Under the pieces are notes generated by a model. It saw only the letters and a list, made by a program, of their open reading frames with translations. It did not search any database and was not told the DNA's origin. Positions 6,519-15,625 of a DNA stretch of 64,000 bases are shown in pieces. The stretch lies in contig JAZUBQ010000005.1 of NCBI GenBank assembly GCA_045638525.1, positions 186,001-250,000 on the forward strand, in the 5' to 3' direction. The position numbers were made by a program, and so were the translations under genes. Source of the stretch: SIG452 sp045638525 (GTDB lineage: Bacteria; Bacillota; Clostridia; UMGS1840). Every line of letters starts with the position of its first letter. Within the stretch, counting starts at the first letter, position 1.

Positions 6519-6785
6519 ATGATTATACTGAAAGTTTCAAAAAATTCTAATCCGGGCTCTGTTGCCGGTGCTCTTTCCGGCATTATGAGAGAACGAGGAA
6601 CTGCCGAATTGCAAGCAATCGGTGCGGCGGCAGTCAATCAGGCAGTAAAGGCAGTAGCAATCGCCAGAGGATTCTTGGCCCCAAGTGGGTTTGATATTGT
6701 TTGTACGCCTGCCTTCTCTGAAATTGAAGTGGCAGGCGAAGAACGGACAGCAATCAAGTTTTTAATCAGCGATAAAAATAGTTAA
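6519..6785 (+). CDS. spoVS: Stage V sporulation protein S
   Basis: This 88-residue protein is an almost textbook SpoVS, with the conserved NPGSVAGALSGIMRERG, AAVNQAVKAVAIARGF and GEERTAIKF segments. SpoVS is a small Alba-superfamily protein needed for late sporulation steps (coat and cortex) in Bacillus, and is also found in other sporulating and some non-sporulating lineages. GGAGGAATCGTA lies before the ATG. A TATAAT (6478-6483) stands upstream with only a weak TTGTAT -35 at 19 bases. The next gene, a VanW lipoprotein, follows after 28 bases and is probably co-transcribed. Its presence supports an endospore-forming lineage. Confidence 0.96.
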   Translation: MIILKVSKNSNPGSVAGALSGIMRERGTAELQAIGAAAVNQAVKAVAIARGFLAPSGFDIVCTPAFSEIEVAGEERTAIKFLISDKNS

Positions 6786-6813
6786 CCGTTTTGCACCATG
6801 AAAGGAGTCATCT

Positions 6814-7458
6814 ATGAAAAATAAAAAATATTACCCATTCTTTAAGGCGAGATGGCTCCTTTTTCTGTTTTTGTTGCAATTATCAGGATGTCAGACGAAA
6901 GAAACGACACCGCCTCCCTCTCCTTCCCCGACAATTACACCGACAGCCACGCCGGAAGCACCTCTCCCTCCAAGACAAACAACAGTACCGGAGAATTCTC
7001 CGAAACAAAAAACAGTGAGCCAAGCCTCTACCAAAATTTATGATAATATTCCCGAAAGAAATGTAAATTTAAAACTTGCCATCAATGCAATCAATCAGAC
7101 TGTTTTGCAACCGGGAGACGAATTTTCTTTTAATCAAATTGTGGGTGATCGAACTTTGGAAAAAGGATACCGGGAAGCAATGGGCTTTGATGAAAACGGA
7201 GAAAAAGAACCTACGGTTGGCGGCGGAATTTGCCAAATTGCGACCACTCTCTATATGGCAGCAATCAATGGAGATTTTGAAATTACAGAACGACATTCAC
7301 ATTCTCATAAAGTACCGTATGCCGATTCCGATCACGATGCAACGGTATCCTATGGAGGCTATGATTTTCGCTTTAAAAACAATCGGGACAAGCCTGTTAT
7401 GATATACGTTTCTACCGACGAAACATCTGTGGTTGCAGAACTTGTGCTTCAAGATTAA
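6814..7458 (+). CDS. VanW-domain lipoprotein
   Basis: This 214-residue exported protein begins with a membrane segment ending in the lipobox-like LSGC (Cys near residue 26), so it is probably lipid-anchored. A Pro/Thr-rich linker (about 30-65) leads to a VanW domain (75-214) with the typical QPGDEFSFNQIVG and TVGGGICQIATTLY signatures. VanW is an accessory protein of some vancomycin-resistance clusters. Most clostridial VanW proteins lie outside such clusters and are of unknown envelope function. No van resistance genes are near. It follows spoVS at 28 bases and precedes a strong terminator, so the two form a short operon. Confidence 0.88.
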   Translation: MKNKKYYPFFKARWLLFLFLLQLSGCQTKETTPPPSPSPTITPTATPEAPLPPRQTTVPENSPKQKTVSQASTKIYDNIPERNVNLKLAINAINQTVLQPGDEFSFNQIVGDRTLEKGYREAMGFDENGEKEPTVGGGICQIATTLYMAAINGDFEITERHSHSHKVPYADSDHDATVSYGGYDFRFKNNRDKPVMIYVSTDETSVVAELVLQD

Positions 7459-7461
7459 AAG

Positions 7462-7497
7462 AAAATCCCGTAATGACAAACATTACGGGATTTTTTT
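7462..7497. terminator. Bidirectional terminator between convergent genes
   Basis: A 12-bp stem AATCCCGTAATG / CATTACGGGATT, loop ACAAA, followed by T7. It separates the VanW gene from the convergent SLH gene. Confidence 0.92.
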
Positions 7498-7509
7498 GAC
7501 AAGAGTATC

Positions 7510-10500
7510 TTATCTTGCGTCTTTAATGATATACAGATTGTATAGAGTATTGGCAGTACTGTTGAATACTTTTACAAATACAGTGTCGTGCAGTTTGGTA
7601 GCATTTGAAGCATTATTTTCAATGGTCTGTAAGCTTTCTAAATAGATACGAATTTCTTCCTTACCTTTAATCTGCAGCAGTCTGTCTGCTTCAGATTCGT
7701 TTGCATCATATACATAGATGTTAACTAAAGAATTGATATCGTAGTCATAGAAATTATCGCTGTTATCCAGATCAGCTTCCAAAGCTGCAATCGCTTCGGT
7801 ATCACCTGCTAAAATAGGTAATTCTGTTTCAGCATCTTTTGCAACTCGCAAGCTACGTTCGCTGCCATCTTCACTATTGAAAAGATAAGCAAACGGTGTG
7901 CCCATATAGTATGCATATACGCTGGTTACAGTCGGTCCTACCATATTGCTGGTATTGTTCTGAATACCGAAGAAACGATAATCTGCATTGTAACCATCGG
8001 TTGCAGCCTGTGCATTATCAGTTCCTTCCATATAGCCGGTGGTAGGATAAGTACCATTTGCGATTTCATTAGCACGAGCTAAGATATACACATTTCTCAT
8101 GGTTTCAATGTCGATACCATCAGTACCGGGAATGTTGTAATAAGTAAACACATCACCTTTTTTCAGATTCAGCTCATTTACAACATTCTGTGTGATAACA
8201 AGTTCCTGAACAGCAGAAGCGCTACCGCTCTTAGAAGTGCTGTTGAAGGAATATGCTTTTACAGTAACAACGTTTACATCATCTTTGATAACTACGGAAC
8301 CAACAGAATCCACGATATAGGTGGGAGAATCTTTGGTTAAACCTTCAAAGGGACGAATGATAACATACTGTAAATTATAGTTGGTACCGCTTTTTTTATT
8401 GTTTAACTGATATACTTTACCGGTGTAAACAGTTTTATCAGTCATAGTAGTAGTTTTGGGAACTACGGTTTCGGTATCATAGATAGAACCAATTAAGATG
8501 ACTTTGGTAGAAGTAGAGTTGTAAGTAATTTTTTTGCCATCTGCAAAGGTAATGCTGCTGGAAGATTTCATAATATTATCTACTTCATCAGCAGTAGATT
8601 TATCTGCAACATAGGTATAATCTTCAGTACCTTCTACGATAACTTCCAAAGTGTCAATCTGACCGTTTTTCAAGGTGTATTTAAATAAAGAATCGGTAAT
8701 CAGGTTACCTTCGCTGTCTTTTAATGCAGCAACACGATCATCGTTAGCTTCTTCGTTACGGAAACGTAAGGTTTCTACTTTGTTGGTATCTACATTGTAC
8801 ATTTCAACCTGGGTAATTTTGTCAAATCCGGTACCACCTTTGGTTGCAGAAACCGGAATACCAATACTGATTGCAGCTTCTTTAATATTAGATACATAAC
8901 CGATTTCGCCGAAGGGATCCAGGTGGAATTTCGCGTTTACTTCAGGCTGGATTACAGAAGTCAGTTCGTATCTTGCTAATTCTCTCGCACCCAGTAGTGC
9001 ATTGTTGGAAGACCCAACTTTAATGAAAGGACGGCTGGTTACATCGTCGGTGGTGTATTCATTGATAACACCGGTTACAGAATTAGCTGCAACTAAAACT
9101 TCATAGTATGCGTTGGAGGGATCCTGATTGTTAAACGCTACAGCGATAATATTTCCTTTGGAAATTCCGCTGTAAGAAGAAAGGTTGGATGCGTTAGCAA
9201 CTGCAGCGCCTTTATTGAAATCAAAGTTACCTTTTTTTATAACGGTTTCGTTAATATAGGTATCTTTATAAGGAACTGCGATATCGATATTGCTCTGAGA
9301 AACACCATCAACTACCGCACCTTTAACTTTGATGATTTCATTTTTGGTATCTGTGCTTTCTACTACATAGGTTTTGTAGGATTTTACCTTTAACAAAGCC
9401 TGGTTACCGCTGATGTAGAGAGAAATTACACCATTTGCATATTCGTGATTATCCACATTGAATAAATCCGCATTAATTGCAGCAATACCATTGCTATGCA
9501 GTCTTTCATTGTAAATTACGATCGGAGTAGAATAGTTAAGAGTGTTTCTTTTTTCGGTTTCTCTGTTGGTATAGTAGTTGATACCGGATTCGTCGATAGA
9601 AACAACATCGGTTAATTTGATGTTTTCGTATACTTTAACACCGGAACTGCGGGTAATGTTGGTTAAAACAATTTCATCGGGATTTTCCGGATCTGCTTTG
9701 TAGGTAATATCTACCTGCTGACCGATATAGTCGAATGCAGAAGTGCCGGGAACAGTCAGTCTAACATAAGTACCATCAGTCAATTTCACGAACATTGCAT
9801 CATCTTTCACAGTTGCAATTTCGGGAACTCCGGGTTCTAAATTCACCTTAGGAGTACGAACAACAGTAGCATTTTTCTTAGTAATAGTTTTTAAGAACTG
9901 CTGGCTTACGGTATTGTTACCGTCATCTCCTTTTACGTAGGAAGTGGTACCATCAGCATTGATCTGAGGAACCAGCATGTCTACTTCCAAAGAGTTGTAC
10001 AGCAGCTGTGCAATAACACCTCTGGAAGCAGGTGCATTATGAGTAGCAGATGCATTTTTTAAGATGTTTAATTTACCTGCCTGGGTAATATATCCACCCG
10101 GATATCCGCCCATTTGTTCAGCAACTGCACCATAATTCAAGGCACAAACAATCATTTTAACAGCCTGTTCATAGGTAACGCTTGCTTCGGGAGCAAAGGT
10201 ACCGTCACCGATACCGTTAATGATACCTCTGTTTTTTGCAGCAACGATATTGGGAGCAGCCCAGTAGTCCACTTCAACATCGGTAAAAGGTTTTTGAGCT
10301 ACAGCTACGCTTCCCAGATTAAACATTCTGGAAATCAAAGCTGCCATTTGCGCTCTGGTTACAGATTCGTCCGGTTTGAATGTTCCATCCGGAAAACCAT
10401 TGATAATGTCCATATCGGACAAAAGATTAATGGCTGTATATCTGTCATGACTTTCTGTTACGTCTGAGAACGTTGCTGCGGAAACTACTAACGAAGACAC

Positions 10501-10545
10501 CAACAGCATACAACACATTAAAAGTGCAAGTACTTTCGTTTTCAT
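7510..10545 (-). CDS. SLH-domain surface protein, candidate S-layer protein
   Basis: A 1011-residue secreted protein. A signal peptide (MKTKVLALLMCCMLLVSS..., cleavage near residue 23) is followed by SLH domains at about 25-70 and 85-130 (TFSDVTESH, NGFPDGTFKPDESVTRAQM; PFTDVEVDYWAAPNIVAA, NGIGDGTFAPEASVTYEQA) and a weaker third to about 190. SLH modules bind secondary wall polymers. The remaining 800 residues are rich in T, V, D and N with beta-type repeats and no enzyme motif, as in paracrystalline surface proteins. It stands alone downstream of the replication cluster with GGAGGATTTTCG before its ATG. Its composition and size make it a good candidate for the main cell-surface layer; abundance cannot be judged from DNA. 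Confidence 0.9.
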   Translation of the reverse strand: MKTKVLALLMCCMLLVSSLVVSAATFSDVTESHDRYTAINLLSDMDIINGFPDGTFKPDESVTRAQMAALISRMFNLGSVAVAQKPFTDVEVDYWAAPNIVAAKNRGIINGIGDGTFAPEASVTYEQAVKMIVCALNYGAVAEQMGGYPGGYITQAGKLNILKNASATHNAPASRGVIAQLLYNSLEVDMLVPQINADGTTSYVKGDDGNNTVSQQFLKTITKKNATVVRTPKVNLEPGVPEIATVKDDAMFVKLTDGTYVRLTVPGTSAFDYIGQQVDITYKADPENPDEIVLTNITRSSGVKVYENIKLTDVVSIDESGINYYTNRETEKRNTLNYSTPIVIYNERLHSNGIAAINADLFNVDNHEYANGVISLYISGNQALLKVKSYKTYVVESTDTKNEIIKVKGAVVDGVSQSNIDIAVPYKDTYINETVIKKGNFDFNKGAAVANASNLSSYSGISKGNIIAVAFNNQDPSNAYYEVLVAANSVTGVINEYTTDDVTSRPFIKVGSSNNALLGARELARYELTSVIQPEVNAKFHLDPFGEIGYVSNIKEAAISIGIPVSATKGGTGFDKITQVEMYNVDTNKVETLRFRNEEANDDRVAALKDSEGNLITDSLFKYTLKNGQIDTLEVIVEGTEDYTYVADKSTADEVDNIMKSSSSITFADGKKITYNSTSTKVILIGSIYDTETVVPKTTTMTDKTVYTGKVYQLNNKKSGTNYNLQYVIIRPFEGLTKDSPTYIVDSVGSVVIKDDVNVVTVKAYSFNSTSKSGSASAVQELVITQNVVNELNLKKGDVFTYYNIPGTDGIDIETMRNVYILARANEIANGTYPTTGYMEGTDNAQAATDGYNADYRFFGIQNNTSNMVGPTVTSVYAYYMGTPFAYLFNSEDGSERSLRVAKDAETELPILAGDTEAIAALEADLDNSDNFYDYDINSLVNIYVYDANESEADRLLQIKGKEEIRIYLESLQTIENNASNATKLHDTVFVKVFNSTANTLYNLYIIKDAR

Positions 10546-10621
10546 CGAAAATCCTCCTTGTTTTTTATTTTGGTAATTTTTCTTTGAATATTACCAAGAT
10601 ATATAATATTTTTTTAACAAA

Positions 10622-11551
10622 TTAAGATGTTTGGTATCGTAAATCTTTACCTTTAAAAACAAAAATTTCATAATTTCCCAAAATCCGTGAAACAAACCGC
10701 GGAGAATATTTTTGATTCAGCTCGTCTAAATTCATGTTGGTGGAAATCACGGTTCGTTTTCCGGAAATCATCCGACGTTCCAATAAATCAAACAGTTGTG
10801 ACTGGGGATATCCGAAAGCGTATTCGGTTCCCAGATCGTCTAAAATCAATAAATCAGATTCATAAATCAGATTTACATATTCCCGACTTTCTGCATCATC
10901 ACGACGGAATTTTGCGTCATCCAATATATTGGAAATACCGGTAGCACTCAGATAAAACACAAAAAAGCCTTGATCTAAATATTCTTTTGCAATACAGGAT
11001 GAAAGAAACGTTTTCCCTGTTCCGGTTGGTCCGGTAAAGAGCAAATTGTTCTTTATTCCCGATTCTTGATTGCAAAACTGCTTTGCTTTTTGGAGAATCC
11101 ATTCCATATTTTTTTTCTCAGAATGAATGTCTGTCAAAAAGCTATCAAAGTTTTCGGTTTTAATTTTTTCTGCCAGATTGGAACACGCATACGCTTCTTT
11201 TACAATCAGCTTCCGGTAACACTCACACAAATCGGAACCTACAAAGCCTTCGTCCCTACAAAGAGGACAATCGTAATAATCTTCCAAATAATTAGCAGGA
11301 TATCCGTACTCTTGCAAAAGCTTTTCTCTTTCTTCCATCAGCTTTTTCAGTTCTGCTTTTATGGTTGCGACGCCCTCCGCCGATAAAAACATTTGTTTCA
11401 TCAAAAAAGCAATTTTTTTGCTGATTTCAGAAAGATGCGGAATTTGTATGTAAACTTTTTCTCGTTTTTCACGGGAAATCTGTTTATTCTCATTCTGTCT
11501 TTTGTTCAGTTGTTCTGCGGCTTTTTTCAGCACGATGGCCGGATATTTCAT
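10622..11551 (-). CDS. DnaC/DnaI-like helicase loader ATPase
   Basis: A 309-residue AAA+ ATPase of the DnaC/DnaI/IstB-like group. The N-terminus (about 1-110) is coiled-coil-rich. A four-cysteine cluster CPLCRDEGFVGSDLCEC (about 115-131) probably binds zinc, as in DnaI-type loaders. Walker A is GPTGTGKTFLSS (near 174), Walker B LLILDDLGTE, and sensor region VISTNMNLDEL. It starts 3 bases after the DnaD-like gene on the same strand. The neighbourhood (dnaX, ebfC, recR, dnaD) supports a role in loading the replicative helicase with the DnaD-like protein. An IS-linked IstB is unlikely because no transposase is near. Confidence 0.88.
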   Translation of the reverse strand: MKYPAIVLKKAAEQLNKRQNENKQISREKREKVYIQIPHLSEISKKIAFLMKQMFLSAEGVATIKAELKKLMEEREKLLQEYGYPANYLEDYYDCPLCRDEGFVGSDLCECYRKLIVKEAYACSNLAEKIKTENFDSFLTDIHSEKKNMEWILQKAKQFCNQESGIKNNLLFTGPTGTGKTFLSSCIAKEYLDQGFFVFYLSATGISNILDDAKFRRDDAESREYVNLIYESDLLILDDLGTEYAFGYPQSQLFDLLERRMISGKRTVISTNMNLDELNQKYSPRFVSRILGNYEIFVFKGKDLRYQTS

Positions 11552-11554
11552 CCT

Positions 11555-12502
11555 CTATTCCTCCAACTGCTTTTTAATCAGTGCATCGGTGATTTGTTTG
11601 AAATCAGGAGTTTCCTGATGAAAGTTATTCAACGGTCCTGATTTTACAGACGATATTTTGGGAGATTTGTTCCCATTTTCGTTCATAATAATTTTATCCA
11701 TATATGGAAAAGAAATTTTCCCGATTGCCATAACTGTTTTTTCATAAGCAAAACGAATTTCTTCTTCCGTTTTATGGTTTTCTTCCCATTTTTTTAGGTA
11801 TTCTTTTTCTTTCTCTACAAATTCGCGACCGGTAATTTTTAAAATTTTAGAAACCTTTTTCATATATTTCCCGGTTTCCTCCATCCTGGTAAAATGCTGT
11901 TCCAAAGCTTCGGATGTGTTTAAGCCATCACGATAATTCTCGGTAACAACTTTGTAGATATATTTCATATTTTTTTTGCGGATTTTCTGGCAATGTGCCA
12001 TCGTAATCAAAAACAGTTCCAAAGGAATTTCTTTAATTCTCACAATGTCATAGAGCATCATAACATCATCTTGTGTTAAAAGCTCATGATAAAGAGATTC
12101 CACAATTTGGATTGTTCCTTTAAAATCTGCATCCTTCTGAATGACAGAAAAAATGTCAGAAAATTGCACAGCTTCATATGGCTTTTTTTTATGTTCCGGA
12201 TTCTTAGGTGCATCAAATACCAATTCTTCGGGATTTTCAAACTCTACCGAGCCATCCTCCAAAATGGTAAGTAATCCTTCCTGCGCCCAATAATTCCAGG
12301 CATTTTGCACATCTGCCTGCAAAACACCCAACGCAGTTGCAATTTCCGCATTTGTCATAGAACGATTTTGCAGACACAGCTTTAAACCATATAAATATAT
12401 TTTAAAATAATCTCCATTCACGTTTGGCAAATAGTTATCCAAAAACGAAATCGGCAGTTTCAAAAGACTTTTTTTTCTGCCTTTAGAAAGTTTCAGTGCC
12501 AT
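11555..12502 (-). CDS. DnaD-domain primosome protein
   Basis: A 315-residue protein combining a winged-helix-like N-terminus (about 30-100; MTNAEIATALGVLQADVQNAWNYW fits helix-turn-helix geometry) with a DnaB_2/DnaD domain (about 200-275; the characteristic MKYIYKVVTENYRDGLNT). In Gram-positive bacteria DnaD and DnaB proteins remodel DNA and recruit the helicase with its loader. The gene is followed at once by the DnaC-like loader, and both are downstream of dnaX-ebfC-recR, giving a compact replication/repair operon. Whether it corresponds to DnaD or DnaB of Bacillus cannot be settled from one sequence, so no symbol is given. Confidence 0.88.
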   Translation of the reverse strand: MALKLSKGRKKSLLKLPISFLDNYLPNVNGDYFKIYLYGLKLCLQNRSMTNAEIATALGVLQADVQNAWNYWAQEGLLTILEDGSVEFENPEELVFDAPKNPEHKKKPYEAVQFSDIFSVIQKDADFKGTIQIVESLYHELLTQDDVMMLYDIVRIKEIPLELFLITMAHCQKIRKKNMKYIYKVVTENYRDGLNTSEALEQHFTRMEETGKYMKKVSKILKITGREFVEKEKEYLKKWEENHKTEEEIRFAYEKTVMAIGKISFPYMDKIIMNENGNKSPKISSVKSGPLNNFHQETPDFKQITDALIKKQLEE

Positions 12503-12553
12503 GATGTATTCATTCCTTTGTCATCTTATAAGATGCAACAAAGAAACTCTGTG

Positions 12554-13153
12554 TTACATCTCTTTTCGTTCCTTTAAGGCCATCAATAATGTGGCTTCAT
12601 CGGCATATTCGATATCACTTCCCATCGGAAGTCCCTGTGCAATTCGAGAAACTTTAACCCCTAACGGTTTTAACAGCTTCGCCAGGTACATAGAGGTTGC
12701 CTCACCTTCAATGGTGGGACTTAAAGTTAAAACAATTTCCTCAATTTCCCCTTCCGAAACACGGGCTAAGAGTTCTTTGATTCTAAGGTCGTCCGGTGAA
12801 ATCCCATCCATAGGAGAAATGACACCATGCAAAACATGATACACACCGTCATACTCATTGGTGCGTTCCATTGCGATTACCTCTTTGGGACTTTTTACAA
12901 CCATCACGGTATGATGGTCCCGTTTTGAATTTTTGCAGATGGGACAAATGTCACTTGCCGAAATATTTTGACAAATACTGCAATAGTGAATTGCCGCTTT
13001 GGCCTCCAAAAGTGCCCGACTGAAATCTTCGGCATATTCCTGCGGCTGAGTGAGAATATAGTAAGCCAGTCTTTGAGCAGTCTTTTTTCCGATGCCCGGT
13101 AATTTATTAAATTGTTCGGTCAAGACGGTTAAAGGCTCAAAAAACTCTGCCAT
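12554..13153 (-). CDS. recR: Recombination mediator protein RecR
   Basis: A 199-residue, full-length RecR. The N-terminal helix-hairpin-helix (FNKLPGIGKKTAQRLAYYIL), the C4 zinc finger (CSICQNISASDICPICKN, about 58-75) and the Toprim domain (VVKSPKEVIAMERT...) end in the usual SRIAQGLPMGSDIEYADEATL signature (as IAQGLPMGSDIEYADE). RecR works with RecO/RecF to load RecA at gaps. It occupies the conserved position after dnaX and ebfC. Confidence 0.98.
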   Translation of the reverse strand: MAEFFEPLTVLTEQFNKLPGIGKKTAQRLAYYILTQPQEYAEDFSRALLEAKAAIHYCSICQNISASDICPICKNSKRDHHTVMVVKSPKEVIAMERTNEYDGVYHVLHGVISPMDGISPDDLRIKELLARVSEGEIEEIVLTLSPTIEGEATSMYLAKLLKPLGVKVSRIAQGLPMGSDIEYADEATLLMALKERKEM

Positions 13154-13192
13154 AACAAATCCTCTTATCTTTTATTTTCTATCGAATAGCAA

Positions 13193-13537
13193 TTAGAATA
13201 AGCCACCGAAATTGCCAATGTTTCCGGTCAGATTACCTAAAGTACTTTCTTTTTGTTTATCTTTTTCTTCTACTGCCTGATTCACTGCTGCGATTACTAA
13301 ATCCGCAACCATTTCTGCATCATCCAATACAGACTCATCAATCACAAGATTCAACAGTTTACCGGTACCGTCAATGGTAACATCAACTGCTCCGCCACCG
13401 GAAGTTGCCTGATACGTTTTCTTCGCCAAATCTTCCTGAGCGATTGTCAGAGTTTCCTGCATTTTCTGTGCCTGTTTCATTAAGCTTGCCATGTTGGGAG
13501 CCATACCGCCGCCCATATTAAATTTTCCTTTTGCCAT
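13193..13537 (-). CDS. ebfC: YbaB/EbfC family nucleoid-associated protein
   Basis: A 114-residue YbaB/EbfC-type DNA-binding protein with the family marks MGGGMAPNMASLMKQAQKMQ, a glycine-rich SGGGAVDVTIDG hairpin and a C-terminal helix. A longer frame would start at 13561. The GGAAAGGAAAG that forms the ribosome site for the ATG at 13537 lies within that extension, so the shorter start is chosen. It lies between dnaX and recR as in Bacillus (yaaK). The C-terminal tail is rich in G and N. Confidence 0.95.
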   Translation of the reverse strand: MAKGKFNMGGGMAPNMASLMKQAQKMQETLTIAQEDLAKKTYQATSGGGAVDVTIDGTGKLLNLVIDESVLDDAEMVADLVIAAVNQAVEEKDKQKESTLGNLTGNIGNFGGLF

Positions 13538-13566
13538 TTTAAATCTTTCCTTTCCAATCATTCATT

Positions 13567-15327
13567 CTACTTAAAAGTAATTTTTCCTTGATAACCATTC
13601 AAGCGGTTCATCAATCCACGAAACACATCGTCACTTTGAGAATTTTCTTCTTTCATGCGAAGGCGCAATCGATAGGATTTCCCAAGTAATTCCTCCATTG
13701 CTCCGGCAATCACCAAATCATATTGATTCATTCGGGCAATATTTAAAAATGCTTCGCTTTCCAAAAATACATCCACTGTGGAATCTTCTTCCAAAATGGT
13801 TGATTTTTCCATTATTCTGCGGAATCCAAAATCGGCTTTCTTGGCTGCCAATTCCAAAATGGAACTCCACGCCGAGGCAATGCCTCCATCGGATAAACTT
13901 ACTGACGGAACCACTACTGTTTCCTCTGCAAGTTCTTCTTTCGGTTTTTCTTCCAAAACAGGTGAAACCTGCTCTAACGTTTGCAATTCCTCTACAGGAT
14001 AATCCGGTATAAATTCAACAACCTCTTCCGGTATTGGTTCCTCGGGAAGTTGGATTTCGTCGAGAGGCTCTTCCTTCGCAACAAACTCCTGCTTCGGGAT
14101 AACCGGTTCGTTCACAGGTGAAGTGGTTTTCCTCACAGTATCTTCTGATACTCTCACACCTGTTTGCTCCAACCGACGCAATTTTATTTCCAACTCTTCT
14201 ATGCGTTCAATCAGACTGTTCGCATCCGTCAGTTCCGGACGTTTCACCATTGCGGTAATAGCAACCTCAACACACAGTCTTGGATTTTGTAAATACTTCT
14301 GAGATGAGGAAGCCTCAGACAAGATGTCCAGATAACGAAGCAAACGCTCGGAAGACAGTTCTTTTGCTTGTTGGGAATATACCCGACAAGCATCTTTGGT
14401 TGTCATAAGAATTTCGGATGCCAAAACTTCAGACTCCAATGTTTTAGCCACAAGAACGCTGCGAAAATGCTCCAGCAAATCCTCAAGCAATCGTTCCATA
14501 TCACGACCGTTTTCATAAGCTTCTTTCACTTTAGAAAATGAAGAACGCAAATCTCCGGCGATAATATCACGACTAAACTCATAAATGAAGTTTGGATCTG
14601 AAACTCCTGTAATTCTGGCAATATCCGAAAGTTCAATTTTTGCAATACCTGCCGACAAGCACTGGTCTAAAATAGAAAGTGCATCACGCATAGAGCCATC
14701 GGCAATCCGTGCTAAAAGCCCAAGAGCTTCATCGGAAATCGTATATCCGTCACAAGCGGTAATCTGCCGAATCCGTTTTTCCGTATCATATGGAGTAATT
14801 CGTTTAAAGTCAAAGCGCTGACAACGGGACAGAATCGTTGCAGGGAATTTGTGCGGCTCTGTAGTTGCAAAAATAAAAATAACGTGTGCCGGCGGCTCTT
14901 CCAAGGTTTTTAACAGCGCATTAAAGGCCTGATTGGTCAGCATATGCGCTTCATCAATGATGTAAACCTTATAAGTTAAATCTGCCGGAGTGTATACCAC
15001 TTCATCGCGAATAATTCGCACATCGTCCACACGGTTATTGGATGCGGCATCGATTTCTATAATATCAACAGCACTTGCATTCAGTGCCGTTTGGCAGGCA
15101 TGACATTCATTGCAGGGATTCCCGTTAACCGGATGCAAACAATTCACAGCACGAGACAAAATTTTTGCTGTAGAAGTCTTACCTGTTCCTCGAGATCCCG
15201 AAAATAAATAAGCATGAGAAAGCTTTCTGTTTTCCACCTGATTTTTCAGTGTATCGGTAATATGACTCTGCCCTAAAACATCTTCAAACACATTGGGACG
15301 CCATTTCCGATAAAGTGCCTGATACAT
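13567..15327 (-). CDS. dnaX: DNA polymerase III subunit gamma/tau
   Basis: A 586-residue clamp-loader ATPase. The N-terminal AAA+ domain shows Walker A GSRGTGKTSTAK, a zinc-binding cysteine set (CLHPVNGNPCNECHAC), Walker B IIDEAHML, and the ALLKTLEEPPAHVIFIF and TILSRCQRF sensor segments. Domain III follows to about residue 370. An acidic Pro/Glu-rich linker (about 410-480) leads to a C-terminal tau-like domain that would contact the polymerase. The start at 15327 (MYQALYRKWRP) has GGAGG directly upstream; the frame extends 7 codons further without support. The SRP RNA gene lies just upstream, as in Bacillus. No obvious frameshift slippery site was seen. Confidence 0.97.
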   Translation of the reverse strand: MYQALYRKWRPNVFEDVLGQSHITDTLKNQVENRKLSHAYLFSGSRGTGKTSTAKILSRAVNCLHPVNGNPCNECHACQTALNASAVDIIEIDAASNNRVDDVRIIRDEVVYTPADLTYKVYIIDEAHMLTNQAFNALLKTLEEPPAHVIFIFATTEPHKFPATILSRCQRFDFKRITPYDTEKRIRQITACDGYTISDEALGLLARIADGSMRDALSILDQCLSAGIAKIELSDIARITGVSDPNFIYEFSRDIIAGDLRSSFSKVKEAYENGRDMERLLEDLLEHFRSVLVAKTLESEVLASEILMTTKDACRVYSQQAKELSSERLLRYLDILSEASSSQKYLQNPRLCVEVAITAMVKRPELTDANSLIERIEELEIKLRRLEQTGVRVSEDTVRKTTSPVNEPVIPKQEFVAKEEPLDEIQLPEEPIPEEVVEFIPDYPVEELQTLEQVSPVLEEKPKEELAEETVVVPSVSLSDGGIASAWSSILELAAKKADFGFRRIMEKSTILEEDSTVDVFLESEAFLNIARMNQYDLVIAGAMEELLGKSYRLRLRMKEENSQSDDVFRGLMNRLNGYQGKITFK

Positions 15328-15377
15328 AAAGCCTCCTCCTTTCATCAATCTCTTAAAACGGAATATTCAGAATGAAA

Positions 15378-15571
15378 AAATCCGATACCTTTATGACTTG
15401 TATTTACGCACCACACAAATTTCTTATTGCTTATCGCTGCTCCGTTTCCGTCCTGACGAGGTTCACAAAAGAAAAATCGTAGGCTAAACACAAGTCATAA
15501 AAATACCGGATTACCGTACTTGAGTTTTTACACAATTAGGGCAAGAAAATCACTTTTCTCCCAAAAGTGCT
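15378..15571 (-). ncRNA. ffs: Signal recognition particle RNA
   Basis: The transcript contains the conserved SRP domain IV apex GTCAGGACGGAAACGGAGCA followed by GCGATAAGC: the symmetric loop TCAGG/AGCAG with a GGAA-type tetraloop that binds Ffh. Flanking arms pair over a long helix (TATGACTTGTGTTTA with TAAATACAAGTCATA). A 5' hairpin (CACTTTT/AAAAGTG inside GGCAA/TTGCC) may be the reduced Alu-side element. A T6 run at 15377-15382 marks the 3' end. A consensus promoter lies at 15577-15605. The position before dnaX matches scr-dnaX of Bacillus. The ends are approximate; the estimated length of about 190 bases lies between small and large bacterial forms. Confidence 0.88.
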
Positions 15572-15576
15572 TTGCC

Positions 15577-15605
15577 ATTATATCACGAATGATCCGGATT
15601 GTCAA
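15577..15605 (-). promoter_or_regulatory. Promoter of the SRP RNA (and probably the dnaX operon)
   Basis: A perfect consensus on the minus strand: TTGACA (15600-15605), 17 bases, TATAAT (15577-15582). Confidence 0.95.
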
Positions 15606-15625
15606 GGTATATCTGTTTGAATTTT

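Noticed and set aside
13698..14012. Plus-strand open frames inside dnaX
   Set aside because: They are antisense shadows of a well-conserved gene, with no ribosome sites or recognisable products.
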